DNA of 19,889 bases from Syntrophaceae bacterium (GTDB lineage Bacteria; Desulfobacterota; Syntrophia; Syntrophales; UBA5619), in NCBI GenBank assembly GCA_919902745.1, contig CAKKRN010000001.1, positions 1,422-21,310 of the forward strand. Reading direction: 5' to 3'. The translations under genes and the position numbers were made by a program. The notes beneath the pieces were generated by a model. That model made no database searches. It saw nothing but the letters and a program-made list of their open reading frames with translations, and had not been told where the DNA came from. Below are positions 8,891-16,125 of this stretch, piece after piece (within the stretch, counting starts at the first letter, position 1; each line of letters opens with the position of its first letter).

Positions 8891-8903
8891 AACGATTGAG
8901 CGA

Positions 8904-8918
8904 GAGGCCGAAGGCCTC
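8904..8918 (+). promoter_or_regulatory. Small hairpin in the rpsO leader
   Basis: GAGGCC (8904-8909) and GGCCTC (8913-8918) pair around the loop GAA about 40 nt before the rpsO start. There is no T-run, so it is not a terminator. S15 represses its own translation through leader RNA structures in several bacteria, and these structures differ between lineages. This hairpin is the only obvious candidate here between the repeat element and the ribosome site. The role is inference. Confidence 0.3.
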
Positions 8919-8955
8919 GATACTTGCGCGATTGACTTAAGGGAGGATGAGAGCA

Positions 8956-9222
8956 GTGTTGGATGCAGACAAGAGAAAGGGAATCATCGGAAGTTATCAG
9001 TTGCACGAAAAGGATACGGGATCTCCGGAGGTCCAGATTGCCCTCCTCAGCGCCAGGATTGAGTATCTGACGGAACACTTCAAGGCTCACAAGAAGGACC
9101 ATCACTCCCGGCGGGGACTCCTGAAGCTGGTCGGTCAGCGGCGAAGGCTTCTGGATTACGTGAAGAACAAGGACGTGGAACGTTACAGAACGGTGATTCA
9201 GCGTCTGGGGCTCAGGAAGTAA
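8956..9222 (+). CDS. rpsO: Small ribosomal subunit protein S15 (uS15)
   Basis: S15 is a primary 16S rRNA-binding protein that organises the central domain of the 30S subunit. I chose GTG 8956 (88 residues) over ATG 8947. The ribosome site GGGAGG (8941-8946) abuts the ATG but is 9 nt from the GTG, and the resulting N-terminus ([22 protein letters not shown]) then matches the family length of 88-89. Conserved segments include [24 protein letters not shown] and [13 protein letters not shown]. In Escherichia coli rpsO is also followed by pnp. Here the gap is 166 nt and contains repeat DNA. Confidence 0.96.
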   Translation: MLDADKRKGIIGSYQLHEKDTGSPEVQIALLSARIEYLTEHFKAHKKDHHSRRGLLKLVGQRRRLLDYVKNKDVERYRTVIQRLGLRK

Positions 9223-9251
9223 CCTGGGCTTGAGGGTGCGGGGTATCGATC

Positions 9252-9350
9252 AGGAGTAAGTAGTAAAGAGTAAAGAGTAAGGAGTAAGAAGTAGGCAAAA
9301 CGCCCTGCTTTTTAATGCCTTACTCCTCACGCCTTACTCCTTACTTCTTC
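9252..9350. repeat. Inverted clusters of degenerate AGTAAG-type repeats
   Basis: The left cluster (about 9252-9296) is built of AGTAAG, AGTAAAG and AGTAGG variants, about seven units in a row. The right cluster (9317-9350) is built of CTTACTCC-type words, the reverse complement. The two can fold into a long imperfect hairpin, best over 9275-9296 against 9317-9339. In the loop a short stem, GTAGGC with GCCCTGC, is followed by TTTTT (9308-9312), a weak intrinsic-terminator-like structure. It lies between rpsO and pnp. In Escherichia coli the same gap carries a terminator and an RNase III site, so a role in differential expression or mRNA processing is possible but unproven. Confidence 0.72.
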
Positions 9351-9388
9351 TGTGTCCCGTACTGCAAATCAACCATTGAGAGGAAAAT

Positions 9389-11509
9389 ATGAGTAAACTG
9401 TTCAGTACAGATTTTGCGGGGAGGAGCATCTCCCTCAAAACGGACTATGTCGCAGGGCAGGCGGACGGCGCCGTCCTGGCGACATACGGGGATACGGTGG
9501 TTCTGGTGACCGCCGTTTCGTTGAAGACGATCCGGGAGGGGGTCGATTTTCTCCCGTTGACCGTCGATTATCAGGAAATGACCTTTGCGGCCGGGAAGAT
9601 TCCCGGGGGGTTCTTTAAGAGAGAGGGTCGTCTCAACGAAAAGGAGATCCTGACTTCGCGGATCATTGACCGCTCCATCCGGCCACTGTTTCCGAAGAAC
9701 TATTTCCACGAAACCCAGCTCATGGCGTCGGTCCTTTCCGTGGACAACGAGAACGACTCCGATGTGGCAGCGATGCTTGCCGCGTCCGCAGCGCTCGAGA
9801 TCTCGAACATTCCGTTCAAGGGGCCGATCGCCGGTGTCCGGGTCGGCCGCGTGGAAGGCGCCTTCGTCTGCAACCCCTCGCAGGCGCTCCAGGGGAAAAG
9901 CGATCTCAACCTCTTCCTGGTGGGACGGAAGATCGTTCCCGGCACGGAGGGAAGGGACTATGACGTCAACCTCGTCATGATGGAAGGCGGGGCGGAGGAG
10001 GTCGCGGAGGATGTCATCGTCGATGCCATCAACTTCGGCCTCGAACAGATGCGTCCGGTGATCGATCTTCAGGACCGGATGCGTCAGGAGACGGGCAAGG
10101 CCAAGCGGGAAGTCGTGATTCCGGCCGTCGACGAGACCCTTGTCGCGAAGGTGACCGAAGCGGCCCTGCCGGGGCTGAAAGAGGGCTACGGCATGGCGCG
10201 CAAGATGGAGCGCTATGCAAAGTTAGATGAGGTCCGGAAAAGCGCCGTCCAGGCGCTGACAGCCGAAAATCCGTCGCTGAAGGGCAAGATTTTAGAGATC
10301 ATCGAATCGCTCGAAAGGCGCATCCTCCGGGAGATGATCATCAAGGAGAAGCGGAGAATCGACGGCCGCTCCACCACGGAAATCCGTCCGATCAGCTCCG
10401 AGGTCGGGCTCCTGCCCCGCGCCCACGGTTCGGCCCTGTTCAACCGGGGGGAGACGCAGGCGCTGGTGACCGTGACCCTGGGAACCTCCCATGACGAACA
10501 GCGGATGGATTACATCGCCGGCGAGGAGCGACGCTCCTTCCTGCTCCACTACAATTTTCCGCCCTTCAGCGTGGGTGAGGCCAAACCGCTCCGGAGCCCG
10601 GGCAGGCGGGAGATCGGCCACGGCGGCCTGTCGCGCCGGGCGCTGATGCCGGTTCTGCCGCCCAAGGAGGTGTTCCCCTATACGATCCGGGTCGTCTCCG
10701 ACATCCTTTCGTCCAACGGTTCCTCTTCGATGGCCACGGTCTGCGGCGGTTGCCTCTCCCTGATGGACGCCGGTGTGCCGATTCGGGACACGGTCGCCGG
10801 GATTGCCATGGGGCTTCTGAAGGAGGGCGACCAGGTGGTGATCCTCTCCGATATTCTGGGCGATGAGGACCACGCCGGCGACATGGACTTCAAGGTCTGT
10901 GGAACCGAAAAGGGCGTGACCTCGATGCAGATGGACATCAAGATCGACAACCTGACCGGGGACATCCTCCGGAAGGCCCTGAACCAGGCCCGTGATGGGC
11001 GGCTCTTCATCATCGGCAAACTGCGCGAAACCCTCGCCGCGCCGCGGCCGGACATTTCTGTCTACGCCCCGCGGATCACCACCGTCAAGGTTCGGCCGGA
11101 GAAGGTGCGCGACGTGATCGGTTCCGGCGGCAAGAACATCCGTCAGATCGTGGCGGAGACCGGCGTCGAGATCAACGTGGAGGATGACGGCACCGTAACC
11201 ATCGCCTCCAGCGACGCGGAAGCCGCCGCGCGGGCCGTGGCCATGGTGAAGTGGCTCACGGAGGATGCGGAGGTCGGCAAGATCTACGATGGGACGGTCA
11301 AGAAGATCGTCGATTTCGGCGCCTTCGTCGAGATCCTGCCGGGTACGGAAGGGCTCCTGCACATCTCGCAGCTCGCCAAGGAGAGGGTGAACAAGGTCAC
11401 CGACATCCTCAAAGAGGGAGACGCGGTGAGGGTAAAGGTGCTGGAGGTGGACAAGCAGGGGAAGATCCGTCTCAGCCGGAAGGAAGCGCTGGGAGAAAAT
11501 GGTCAATAA
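9389..11509 (+). CDS. pnp: Polyribonucleotide nucleotidyltransferase (PNPase)
   Basis: PNPase is a trimeric phosphorolytic 3'-to-5' exoribonuclease and a core part of RNA decay. The 706-residue protein is full length. A first RNase PH domain (about 10-140) contains FFKREGRLNEKEILTSR. A helical linker follows. The second RNase PH domain (about 325-545) carries SPGRREIGHG and the metal-binding aspartates Asp492 and Asp498 in GDEDHAGDMDF. A KH domain (about 565-622, with IGSGGKNIRQI) and an S1 domain (about 628-697, with GTVKKIVDFGAFVEI) complete it. GAGAGGA precedes the ATG. The end of the gene overlaps the start of the peptidase gene by 11 nt. PNPase often controls its own mRNA through the leader, and the folded repeat DNA just upstream would lie in that leader. 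Confidence 0.98.
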   Translation: MSKLFSTDFAGRSISLKTDYVAGQADGAVLATYGDTVVLVTAVSLKTIREGVDFLPLTVDYQEMTFAAGKIPGGFFKREGRLNEKEILTSRIIDRSIRPLFPKNYFHETQLMASVLSVDNENDSDVAAMLAASAALEISNIPFKGPIAGVRVGRVEGAFVCNPSQALQGKSDLNLFLVGRKIVPGTEGRDYDVNLVMMEGGAEEVAEDVIVDAINFGLEQMRPVIDLQDRMRQETGKAKREVVIPAVDETLVAKVTEAALPGLKEGYGMARKMERYAKLDEVRKSAVQALTAENPSLKGKILEIIESLERRILREMIIKEKRRIDGRSTTEIRPISSEVGLLPRAHGSALFNRGETQALVTVTLGTSHDEQRMDYIAGEERRSFLLHYNFPPFSVGEAKPLRSPGRREIGHGGLSRRALMPVLPPKEVFPYTIRVVSDILSSNGSSSMATVCGGCLSLMDAGVPIRDTVAGIAMGLLKEGDQVVILSDILGDEDHAGDMDFKVCGTEKGVTSMQMDIKIDNLTGDILRKALNQARDGRLFIIGKLRETLAAPRPDISVYAPRITTVKVRPEKVRDVIGSGGKNIRQIVAETGVEINVEDDGTVTIASSDAEAAARAVAMVKWLTEDAEVGKIYDGTVKKIVDFGAFVEILPGTEGLLHISQLAKERVNKVTDILKEGDAVRVKVLEVDKQGKIRLSRKEALGENGQ

Positions 11510-12740
11510 GACCATCCTGGACAACGGCATCCGGGTGATTTCCGAGGAGATCGACCATGTCCGGTCGATCTCCATCGGGGCCTGGGTGGAGGGGGGCTCC
11601 CGCCGGGAAAACGGCCTGACCAACGGGATGGCCCATTTCATCGAACACATGCTGTTCAAGGGGACCGAATGCCGGTCCGCCTTCGATATTGCCTCCGCCA
11701 TCGATTCCGTGGGCGGGGTGATGAACGCCGCCACGGGGAAGGAGATGACCTCCTTCTACATCAAGATCCCGGATTACCACCTGGAGATGGCCATCGATCT
11801 TCTGGCCGATATTTTCACCGGTTCGCGCTTTGCCGAGGAGGATATCGACCGGGAGCGGTCGGTGATCCTCCAGGAGATCCGGATGGTCGAAGATACCCCC
11901 GACGATTACATCCATGATTTCTTCGAAGGGATGTTCTGGGAAGGACATTCCCTCGGTCTGCCCATTCTCGGGACGAAGGAGAGGGTCGAATCCTTCCGCC
12001 GCGATGATCTGTTCCGTTTCTTCCAAGCCGGCTATGGGGGCGGGGAGCTGGTTCTTACCGCGGCTGGGAATCTCAAACACCGGAAACTTACGGAACTGGT
12101 CCGGCGCGCCTTCGGATCGCTCATCGGGAGATCCGTCCGCGAGCCGCTCGAGACCCCCGAAGCCAGGTCGGGGAGGGCCGTTCTCCGGAAGGAGTTGGAA
12201 CAGGTTCATCTGATCGTCGGGGCGCCGGCGCCGTCCGCGGTGAACCCCGACCGTCACGCGGCATTTCTTCTGAACGCCGTCCTGGGGGGGAGCATGAGCT
12301 CCCGGCTGTTTCAGGAGATCCGGGAGAAAAGGGGCCTTGCCTACGATGTCGGCTCCTATCTGATGCCCTATCGGGATGCCGGCATGTTCGGCGTCTATGC
12401 GGGAACGGACGGCGCCCGGGTCCGGGAGGTTCTCGGGCTCATTCGGGAGGGGCTGGAGCAGTCCGGCGCCGAACTGCTGACGGAGAAGGAATTGCGGTCG
12501 GCCAAGGAACTGATCAAGGGGAACTTCCTCCTCGGCATGGAAAGCACGGACAACCGGATGACGGGGCTGGCCAAGAACGAGATCTATTTCGGAAGGCAGA
12601 TGACGCCCGAGGAGATCATCGAGCGGATCGATGCGGTCGGGTGTGAGGAGATCCGCTCTCTGGCCGGCCGGATGTTCCGGCACGAGACCCTGACGGTCGC
12701 GGCGCTCGGTCCTGTGTCCGAAGAGGATCTGGTTGATTAA
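11499..12740 (+). CDS. M16 family zinc peptidase
   Basis: M16 (pitrilysin / processing-peptidase family) enzymes are zinc proteases that degrade peptides inside a clamshell of two homologous halves. This 413-residue protein is the single-chain, active type. The inverted zinc motif HFIEH is at 46-50 (His46, Glu49, His50) and the third ligand is Glu126 in ILQEIRMVED. The C-terminal half contains GGSMSSRLFQEIREKRGLAYDV, usual for the family. There is no signal peptide, so it is likely cytoplasmic. It overlaps pnp by 11 nt, with GGGAG just before the ATG, and is followed by dut after 22 nt. A pnp-M16-dut order occurs in other bacteria. The physiological substrate is not known. Confidence 0.94.
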   Translation: MVNKTILDNGIRVISEEIDHVRSISIGAWVEGGSRRENGLTNGMAHFIEHMLFKGTECRSAFDIASAIDSVGGVMNAATGKEMTSFYIKIPDYHLEMAIDLLADIFTGSRFAEEDIDRERSVILQEIRMVEDTPDDYIHDFFEGMFWEGHSLGLPILGTKERVESFRRDDLFRFFQAGYGGGELVLTAAGNLKHRKLTELVRRAFGSLIGRSVREPLETPEARSGRAVLRKELEQVHLIVGAPAPSAVNPDRHAAFLLNAVLGGSMSSRLFQEIREKRGLAYDVGSYLMPYRDAGMFGVYAGTDGARVREVLGLIREGLEQSGAELLTEKELRSAKELIKGNFLLGMESTDNRMTGLAKNEIYFGRQMTPEEIIERIDAVGCEEIRSLAGRMFRHETLTVAALGPVSEEDLVD

Positions 12741-12762
12741 CCATTCGTAAGAGGCCGGACTG

Positions 12763-13212
12763 ATGGTAGAAGAGATCCAACTGTCCATCCGAAGGCTGCC
12801 GGGAACGGAAGATCTGCCGCTGCCCTCCTACATGACGGAGCAGGCGGCGGGAATGGATCTCTTTGCGGCGGTTGCAGAGGATGCGGCGATCCTTCCCGGG
12901 GAAAGGAAGCTGGTCCCGACGGGCGTCGCGGTGGCCCTTCCCGAGGGGTACGAGGCCGAGGTCCGACCCCGGAGCGGGCTGGCCCTGAAACACGGCGTGA
13001 CGCTGGTCAACGCGCCGGGCACGATCGACGCGGATTATCGCGGCGAGGTCGGGGTGATTTTGATCAACCACGGCCGGACGCCCTTCATCGTCCGGCGGGG
13101 GGACCGTATCGCCCAGATGGTGGTGCACCGGGTCTGCCGGGTGGTCTGGACCGCCTGCGGAGAGTTTCCTCCGACGGAGAGGGGGGCCGGGGGATTCGGC
13201 CATACAAGTTGA
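12763..13212 (+). CDS. dut: Deoxyuridine 5'-triphosphate nucleotidohydrolase (dUTPase)
   Basis: dUTPase hydrolyses dUTP to dUMP and pyrophosphate, which keeps uracil out of DNA and supplies dUMP for thymidylate. The 149-residue product has all five motifs of the trimeric family: AGMDLFA (29-35), RPRSGLA (68-74), [14 protein letters not shown] (83-96, catalytic Asp89), RGDRIAQMV (112-120) and the C-terminal P-loop-like [11 protein letters not shown] (139-149). AAGAGG lies 8 nt before the ATG. It is the last gene of the run that starts at rimP. A 299-nt gap follows. Confidence 0.97.
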   Translation: MVEEIQLSIRRLPGTEDLPLPSYMTEQAAGMDLFAAVAEDAAILPGERKLVPTGVAVALPEGYEAEVRPRSGLALKHGVTLVNAPGTIDADYRGEVGVILINHGRTPFIVRRGDRIAQMVVHRVCRVVWTACGEFPPTERGAGGFGHTS

Positions 13213-13302
13213 TCCGCGTCAGGGTTTATCCAAAGCGCTGCATGAAAAATCCCATATCTGTATATCGCAAGTATCCTCCATGAAGATGTTCTCGTAAAAA
13301 TC

Positions 13303-13377
13303 GTCATTCCCGCGCAGTTGGGAATCATATCATGTAACTAATTGAAAGTAATTGATTTCCACTTTTGCGGGAATGAC
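13303..13377. repeat. Inverted repeat with GTCATTCCCGC arms
   Basis: GTCATTCCCGC (13303-13313) and GCGGGAATGAC (13367-13377) are perfect 11-bp inverted arms around an AT-rich centre. The left arm also forms a local hairpin (ATTCCC with GGGAAT at 13320-13325). Sequences of the CATTCCCGC/GCGGGAATG type are, from memory, common dispersed intergenic repeats in many proteobacteria. I cannot test its copy number here. The rest of the 13213-13511 gap holds only the promoter described next, with nothing coding that I can support. Confidence 0.65.
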
Positions 13378-13435
13378 AATCCGGGGTGAAATCCGTCTCT
13401 TTCTGAGGCGGGACGGGGCCTTGTAAAAAAAAACA

Positions 13436-13464
13436 TTGCAAAACCCTGTTTTTGTGTATATATT
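13436..13464 (+). promoter_or_regulatory. Sigma70-like promoter for the ftsB-like gene and possibly pil genes
   Basis: TTGCAA (13436-13441, five of six matches to the -35 consensus) is separated by exactly 17 nt from TATATT (13459-13464, five of six matches to the -10). The surroundings are AT-rich, unlike the rest of the window. Transcription would begin near 13471, about 40 nt before the start of the FtsB-like gene. The only gap before pilM (61 nt) shows no clear promoter, so this one may serve both. Confidence 0.65.
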
Positions 13465-13511
13465 CTCGTAACATTTTTCTCGGCTTCAGTACCGGATTGC
13501 GGGGTGATGGG

Positions 13512-13778
13512 ATGAGAGTAGGAAGATATCTCATTGTTTTTGTTTCACTTATGGGCGCCCTGATTACGTTCGGAGACCGAGGACTCGTCGACAATTACCG
13601 GATGAAGGGAAAGTTGATGGCCCTCAAGAAGATCAACCATGAGACCACCCTTGAAAACATTGCCCTGAAAAAAAATATCACCTTGCTGAGGGATGATCTC
13701 TCCTATATCGAGATGATGGCGAGAAGCGGGCTGGGCATGGTTAAAAAAGGAGATCTGGTTTACCGCTCGGTGCAATAG
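13512..13778 (+). CDS. FtsB/DivIC-family septum formation initiator protein
   Basis: Proteins of this family (FtsB in Gram-negatives, DivIC in Gram-positives) are small bitopic membrane proteins of the divisome that bind FtsL and FtsQ/DivIB. The 88-residue product has a short N-terminal cytoplasmic tail and a transmembrane segment at about 6-22 (YLIVFVSLMGALITFG). A coiled coil follows at about 30-65. The diagnostic C-terminal motif is ARSGLGMVKKGDLVYR. ATG 13512 is chosen because it places the membrane segment at the very N-terminus. An upstream in-frame start at 13452 would lie within the -10 region of the promoter. The Shine-Dalgarno is weak (GGGGTGAT). pilM follows after 61 nt. Confidence 0.85.
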   Translation: MRVGRYLIVFVSLMGALITFGDRGLVDNYRMKGKLMALKKINHETTLENIALKKNITLLRDDLSYIEMMARSGLGMVKKGDLVYRSVQ

Positions 13779-13839
13779 GACTTCCGCTTCCGCCTTGGGA
13801 GGGCGGGGTCCATAGTTTCTATCTCAAGACGGTGACCGC

Positions 13840-14919
13840 ATGTTCGACATCCAGGGTTTGTTTTCAGGGGGGAAGCAGCTTGCCGGGCTGGACATCGGTT
13901 CCAGCTGCATCAAGCTTGCGGAGATACAGGATAACCCCAAAGGTCCCATCCTTACCCGTTTTTCCCGGATACCGCTGGCCAAAGGCGTCATCGTCGACGG
14001 CGCCGTGGTGGAGCCGGAAGCCTTGACCGCAACCATCAAAGAACTCTACCAACAGTCCGGCTGCAAGATCCGGAAGATCGTCACATCCATCTCGGGGCAT
14101 TCCGTGATCGTAAAGAAGGCGACCTTCGCGCAGATGGATGAGGAGGAGCTGCGCGCCCTCATCCATGATGAAGCGGGGAAGTATCTGCCCTTTGACGACA
14201 TGGCCGCGGTGGACTACGATTTTCAGATCATCGGCGAAAACCCCTATAACCCCAGTCAGATGGAAGTTCTCATCGTAGCAGCAAAAAAAGAGATCGTCGA
14301 AGGCTATACGGAGGCCATCCACGCGGCAGGTCTGATCCCGGTCATCATGGATGTCGATTCCTTTGCCCTTGAAACGATGTACGAGGAAAATTACGAGTTC
14401 GAGGAGAACGATGTGGCCGTTCTCATCAACATCGGGGCGAGCATAACCAACCTCAATGCGGTGAAGGGCGGGGTATCGATCTTCACGCGTGATTTTACCC
14501 TCGGCGGCAACTCCATCACCGAGGCCCTTGCCGCAAACCTCGGCGTCTCTTTTGAGGAGGCGGAAAAGGCGAAGATCGAAGGGACCGGGGACGACGAACA
14601 GGCCAGGGCGGCGTACCGCGAGGGACTGATTGCCTATGCCGATCCGATCTGCTCTGAGATCGAACGGTCGGTCGACTACTTCCGTTCCACGTTTGGCGCA
14701 GAAAACATCAGTAAAGTTCTGCTGTCCGGCGGTGGGTGCATGATTCCCGGCATGGCTGCCGACCTGGGGCGCCGGTTGGGGATCGAAACGGAAATGGTCA
14801 ATCCGTTCCGAAAGATCCCATTTGACAAAAAAGTTCTGGCGCCGGGGGCGGCGGAGCGCATTGGTCCCATTGCCGCTGTCGGCGTGGGGCTGGCCCTGCG
14901 GAAGATAGGTGATCAATGA
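13840..14919 (+). CDS. pilM: Type IV pilus inner-membrane platform protein PilM
   Basis: PilM is a cytoplasmic actin-like (FtsA/MreB-fold) ATP-binding protein that recruits the N-terminal tail of PilN and links the alignment complex to the pilus motors. The 359-residue product is typical in length. The N-terminal phosphate motif LAGLDIGSSCIKLAEI is visible at about 14-29. A second nucleotide-binding region is VAVLINIGASITNLNAV, and the adenosine motif region is KVLLSGGGCMIPGMAADL. The start MFDIQGLFSGGK is usual for PilM. The gene overlaps pilN by 4 nt (ATGA), which indicates tight coupling. The ribosome site before the ATG is weak. Confidence 0.95.
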   Translation: MFDIQGLFSGGKQLAGLDIGSSCIKLAEIQDNPKGPILTRFSRIPLAKGVIVDGAVVEPEALTATIKELYQQSGCKIRKIVTSISGHSVIVKKATFAQMDEEELRALIHDEAGKYLPFDDMAAVDYDFQIIGENPYNPSQMEVLIVAAKKEIVEGYTEAIHAAGLIPVIMDVDSFALETMYEENYEFEENDVAVLINIGASITNLNAVKGGVSIFTRDFTLGGNSITEALAANLGVSFEEAEKAKIEGTGDDEQARAAYREGLIAYADPICSEIERSVDYFRSTFGAENISKVLLSGGGCMIPGMAADLGRRLGIETEMVNPFRKIPFDKKVLAPGAAERIGPIAAVGVGLALRKIGDQ

Positions 14920-15464
14920 TCAAAATCAATCTTCTCCCCTATCGTGAAAAGGCAAAAAAGGAGAATCTGCAGTACCAGATCATTATCCTCTCGGGCGCGC
15001 TGGTGCTCTTTCTTCTGATCATCCTCGCCGTACATCTCTATTTCAGCATGAGCATCAGCGGCATGGAGACGAAGATCCGGGAGGCGGATGCCAGGCTTGT
15101 CGTCTTGAACAAGAAGGTCGGCGATATCGAAGGTTTCAAGCGGGACAAAAAGGAGCTGGAACAGAAGTTGGGGGTGATCAATTCCCTGGAGAGAAACCGG
15201 CTTTTTCCCATCCGTATGCTGGATGAACTGAATCTGCTCGTTCCCTCCAAGGAGGCCTGGCTGGAAAAGATTACGCAAAAGGGGCAGGAGCTCCGCATCG
15301 AGGGGGTGGCCCGGGACAACGGCACGGTGGCCCGCTTCATGAAGAGCATGGAAAAGGCAGGATTTATCCAATCGGTCGAGTTGGTGGTCTCCAGAGAAAA
15401 AGAACTGGCCGGAGTGAAGTTGCAGCAATTCATTCTGACCTGTGTCATGAAAAAAGAGATATGA
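14916..15464 (+). CDS. pilN: Type IV pilus assembly protein PilN
   Basis: PilN is a bitopic inner-membrane protein whose cytoplasmic N-terminus docks into PilM and whose periplasmic part pairs with PilO. The 182-residue product starts with the diagnostic PilM-binding motif INLLPYRE (residues 4-11). A transmembrane segment follows at about 20-44 (IIILSGALVLFLLIILAVHL), then a coiled coil at about 50-90. The ferredoxin-like periplasmic domain contains the usual WLEKITQKGQELRIEGVARD. It overlaps pilM by 4 nt and is followed by pilO after 4 nt. Confidence 0.94.
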   Translation: MIKINLLPYREKAKKENLQYQIIILSGALVLFLLIILAVHLYFSMSISGMETKIREADARLVVLNKKVGDIEGFKRDKKELEQKLGVINSLERNRLFPIRMLDELNLLVPSKEAWLEKITQKGQELRIEGVARDNGTVARFMKSMEKAGFIQSVELVVSREKELAGVKLQQFILTCVMKKEI

Positions 15465-15468
15465 CCCT

Positions 15469-16125
15469 ATGAACATCAATGTCGATGACCTGAAGAAACT
15501 TTCCCTCAAGATGAAGGCGCTGATCGTTTTCCTGATCTGTCTCCTCTTGGGCTATTTTTATTATATGTTCTTCTTTCAGGCAATCCTTACGAAGCAAATG
15601 GCCCTCGATACCAAGCTGACGGAGATGCAGCAGCAGATTGTGGAAAAAGAGAAGGTGGTGGCGCAGCTCGACAGGTATATCCGGGAGATCAACGCCCTGA
15701 AGCAGTCCTTTACGCTCGCCTTGCTGAAACTTCCCAATGCGCGGGAGATCGCAGGGCTTCTCGCGTCGGTGGTTCTCTCAGGCGAAGAAACCGGCGTGAA
15801 TTTCCTCCTGTTTGAGCCGAAACCCCCGGAAACGAAACCCCCGGAGGTGAAGAAGCCAGACGCGCCCCCGAAGCCGGTTGATGCCAAGGCCCCACCTGCA
15901 AAGCCGGCCGTACCGGAGAAGTTTTACGATGAAATCCCCATCAAGGTGCAGCTTGCCGGCAGTTTCCACAATACGGTCTCCTTCTATGCAAAGATTGCCA
16001 AACTGTCCCGGATCGTCAATGTTGAAGAGATCGTCATGGAGGCACAGGATGTGAAGGGTCGGGGGAGGATCGTCCGGACCTCCTGCACCGTAAAAACCTA
16101 TATGTTTGTGGATAGAAAACAATGA
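15469..16125 (+). CDS. pilO: Type IV pilus assembly protein PilO
   Basis: PilO pairs with PilN in the inner membrane and contacts PilP, forming the periplasmic part of the alignment complex. The 218-residue product has a transmembrane helix at about 15-36 and a coiled coil at about 40-82. Family sequence appears in KLPNAREIAGLLASVVLSGEETG, and a C-terminal ferredoxin-like domain is at about 152-215 (IPIKVQLAGSFHNTVSFYAKI). Unusually, a Pro/Lys/Ala-rich stretch of about 37 residues (115-151) interrupts the periplasmic domain. The length is otherwise normal. The stop overlaps the pilP start as ATGA. Confidence 0.93.
   Translation: MNINVDDLKKLSLKMKALIVFLICLLLGYFYYMFFFQAILTKQMALDTKLTEMQQQIVEKEKVVAQLDRYIREINALKQSFTLALLKLPNAREIAGLLASVVLSGEETGVNFLLFEPKPPETKPPEVKKPDAPPKPVDAKAPPAKPAVPEKFYDEIPIKVQLAGSFHNTVSFYAKIAKLSRIVNVEEIVMEAQDVKGRGRIVRTSCTVKTYMFVDRKQ

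Noticed and set aside
8740..9062. Short plus-strand open frames across the E2 element
   Set aside because: They cross the repeat and run out of frame through rpsO, and they lack ribosome sites and recognisable protein sequence.
9252..9350. CRISPR-like array between rpsO and pnp
   Set aside because: Units are 6-8 nt, imperfect and adjacent without spacers, and the second half is inverted. No cas genes are present.
10292..11734. Long minus-strand open frame (480 codons) opposite pnp
   Set aside because: It spans the end of pnp and the start of the peptidase gene, both clearly real. The translation is His/Asp/Arg-rich shadow sequence.
11472..12788. Long minus-strand open frame (438 codons) opposite the M16 peptidase gene
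   Set aside because: The plus strand encodes an intact M16 peptidase with zinc motif. The antisense product has no family features.
13452..13511. N-terminal extension of the FtsB-like protein from 13452
   Set aside because: It would start within the promoter -10 region and add 20 residues before the membrane segment that relatives lack.
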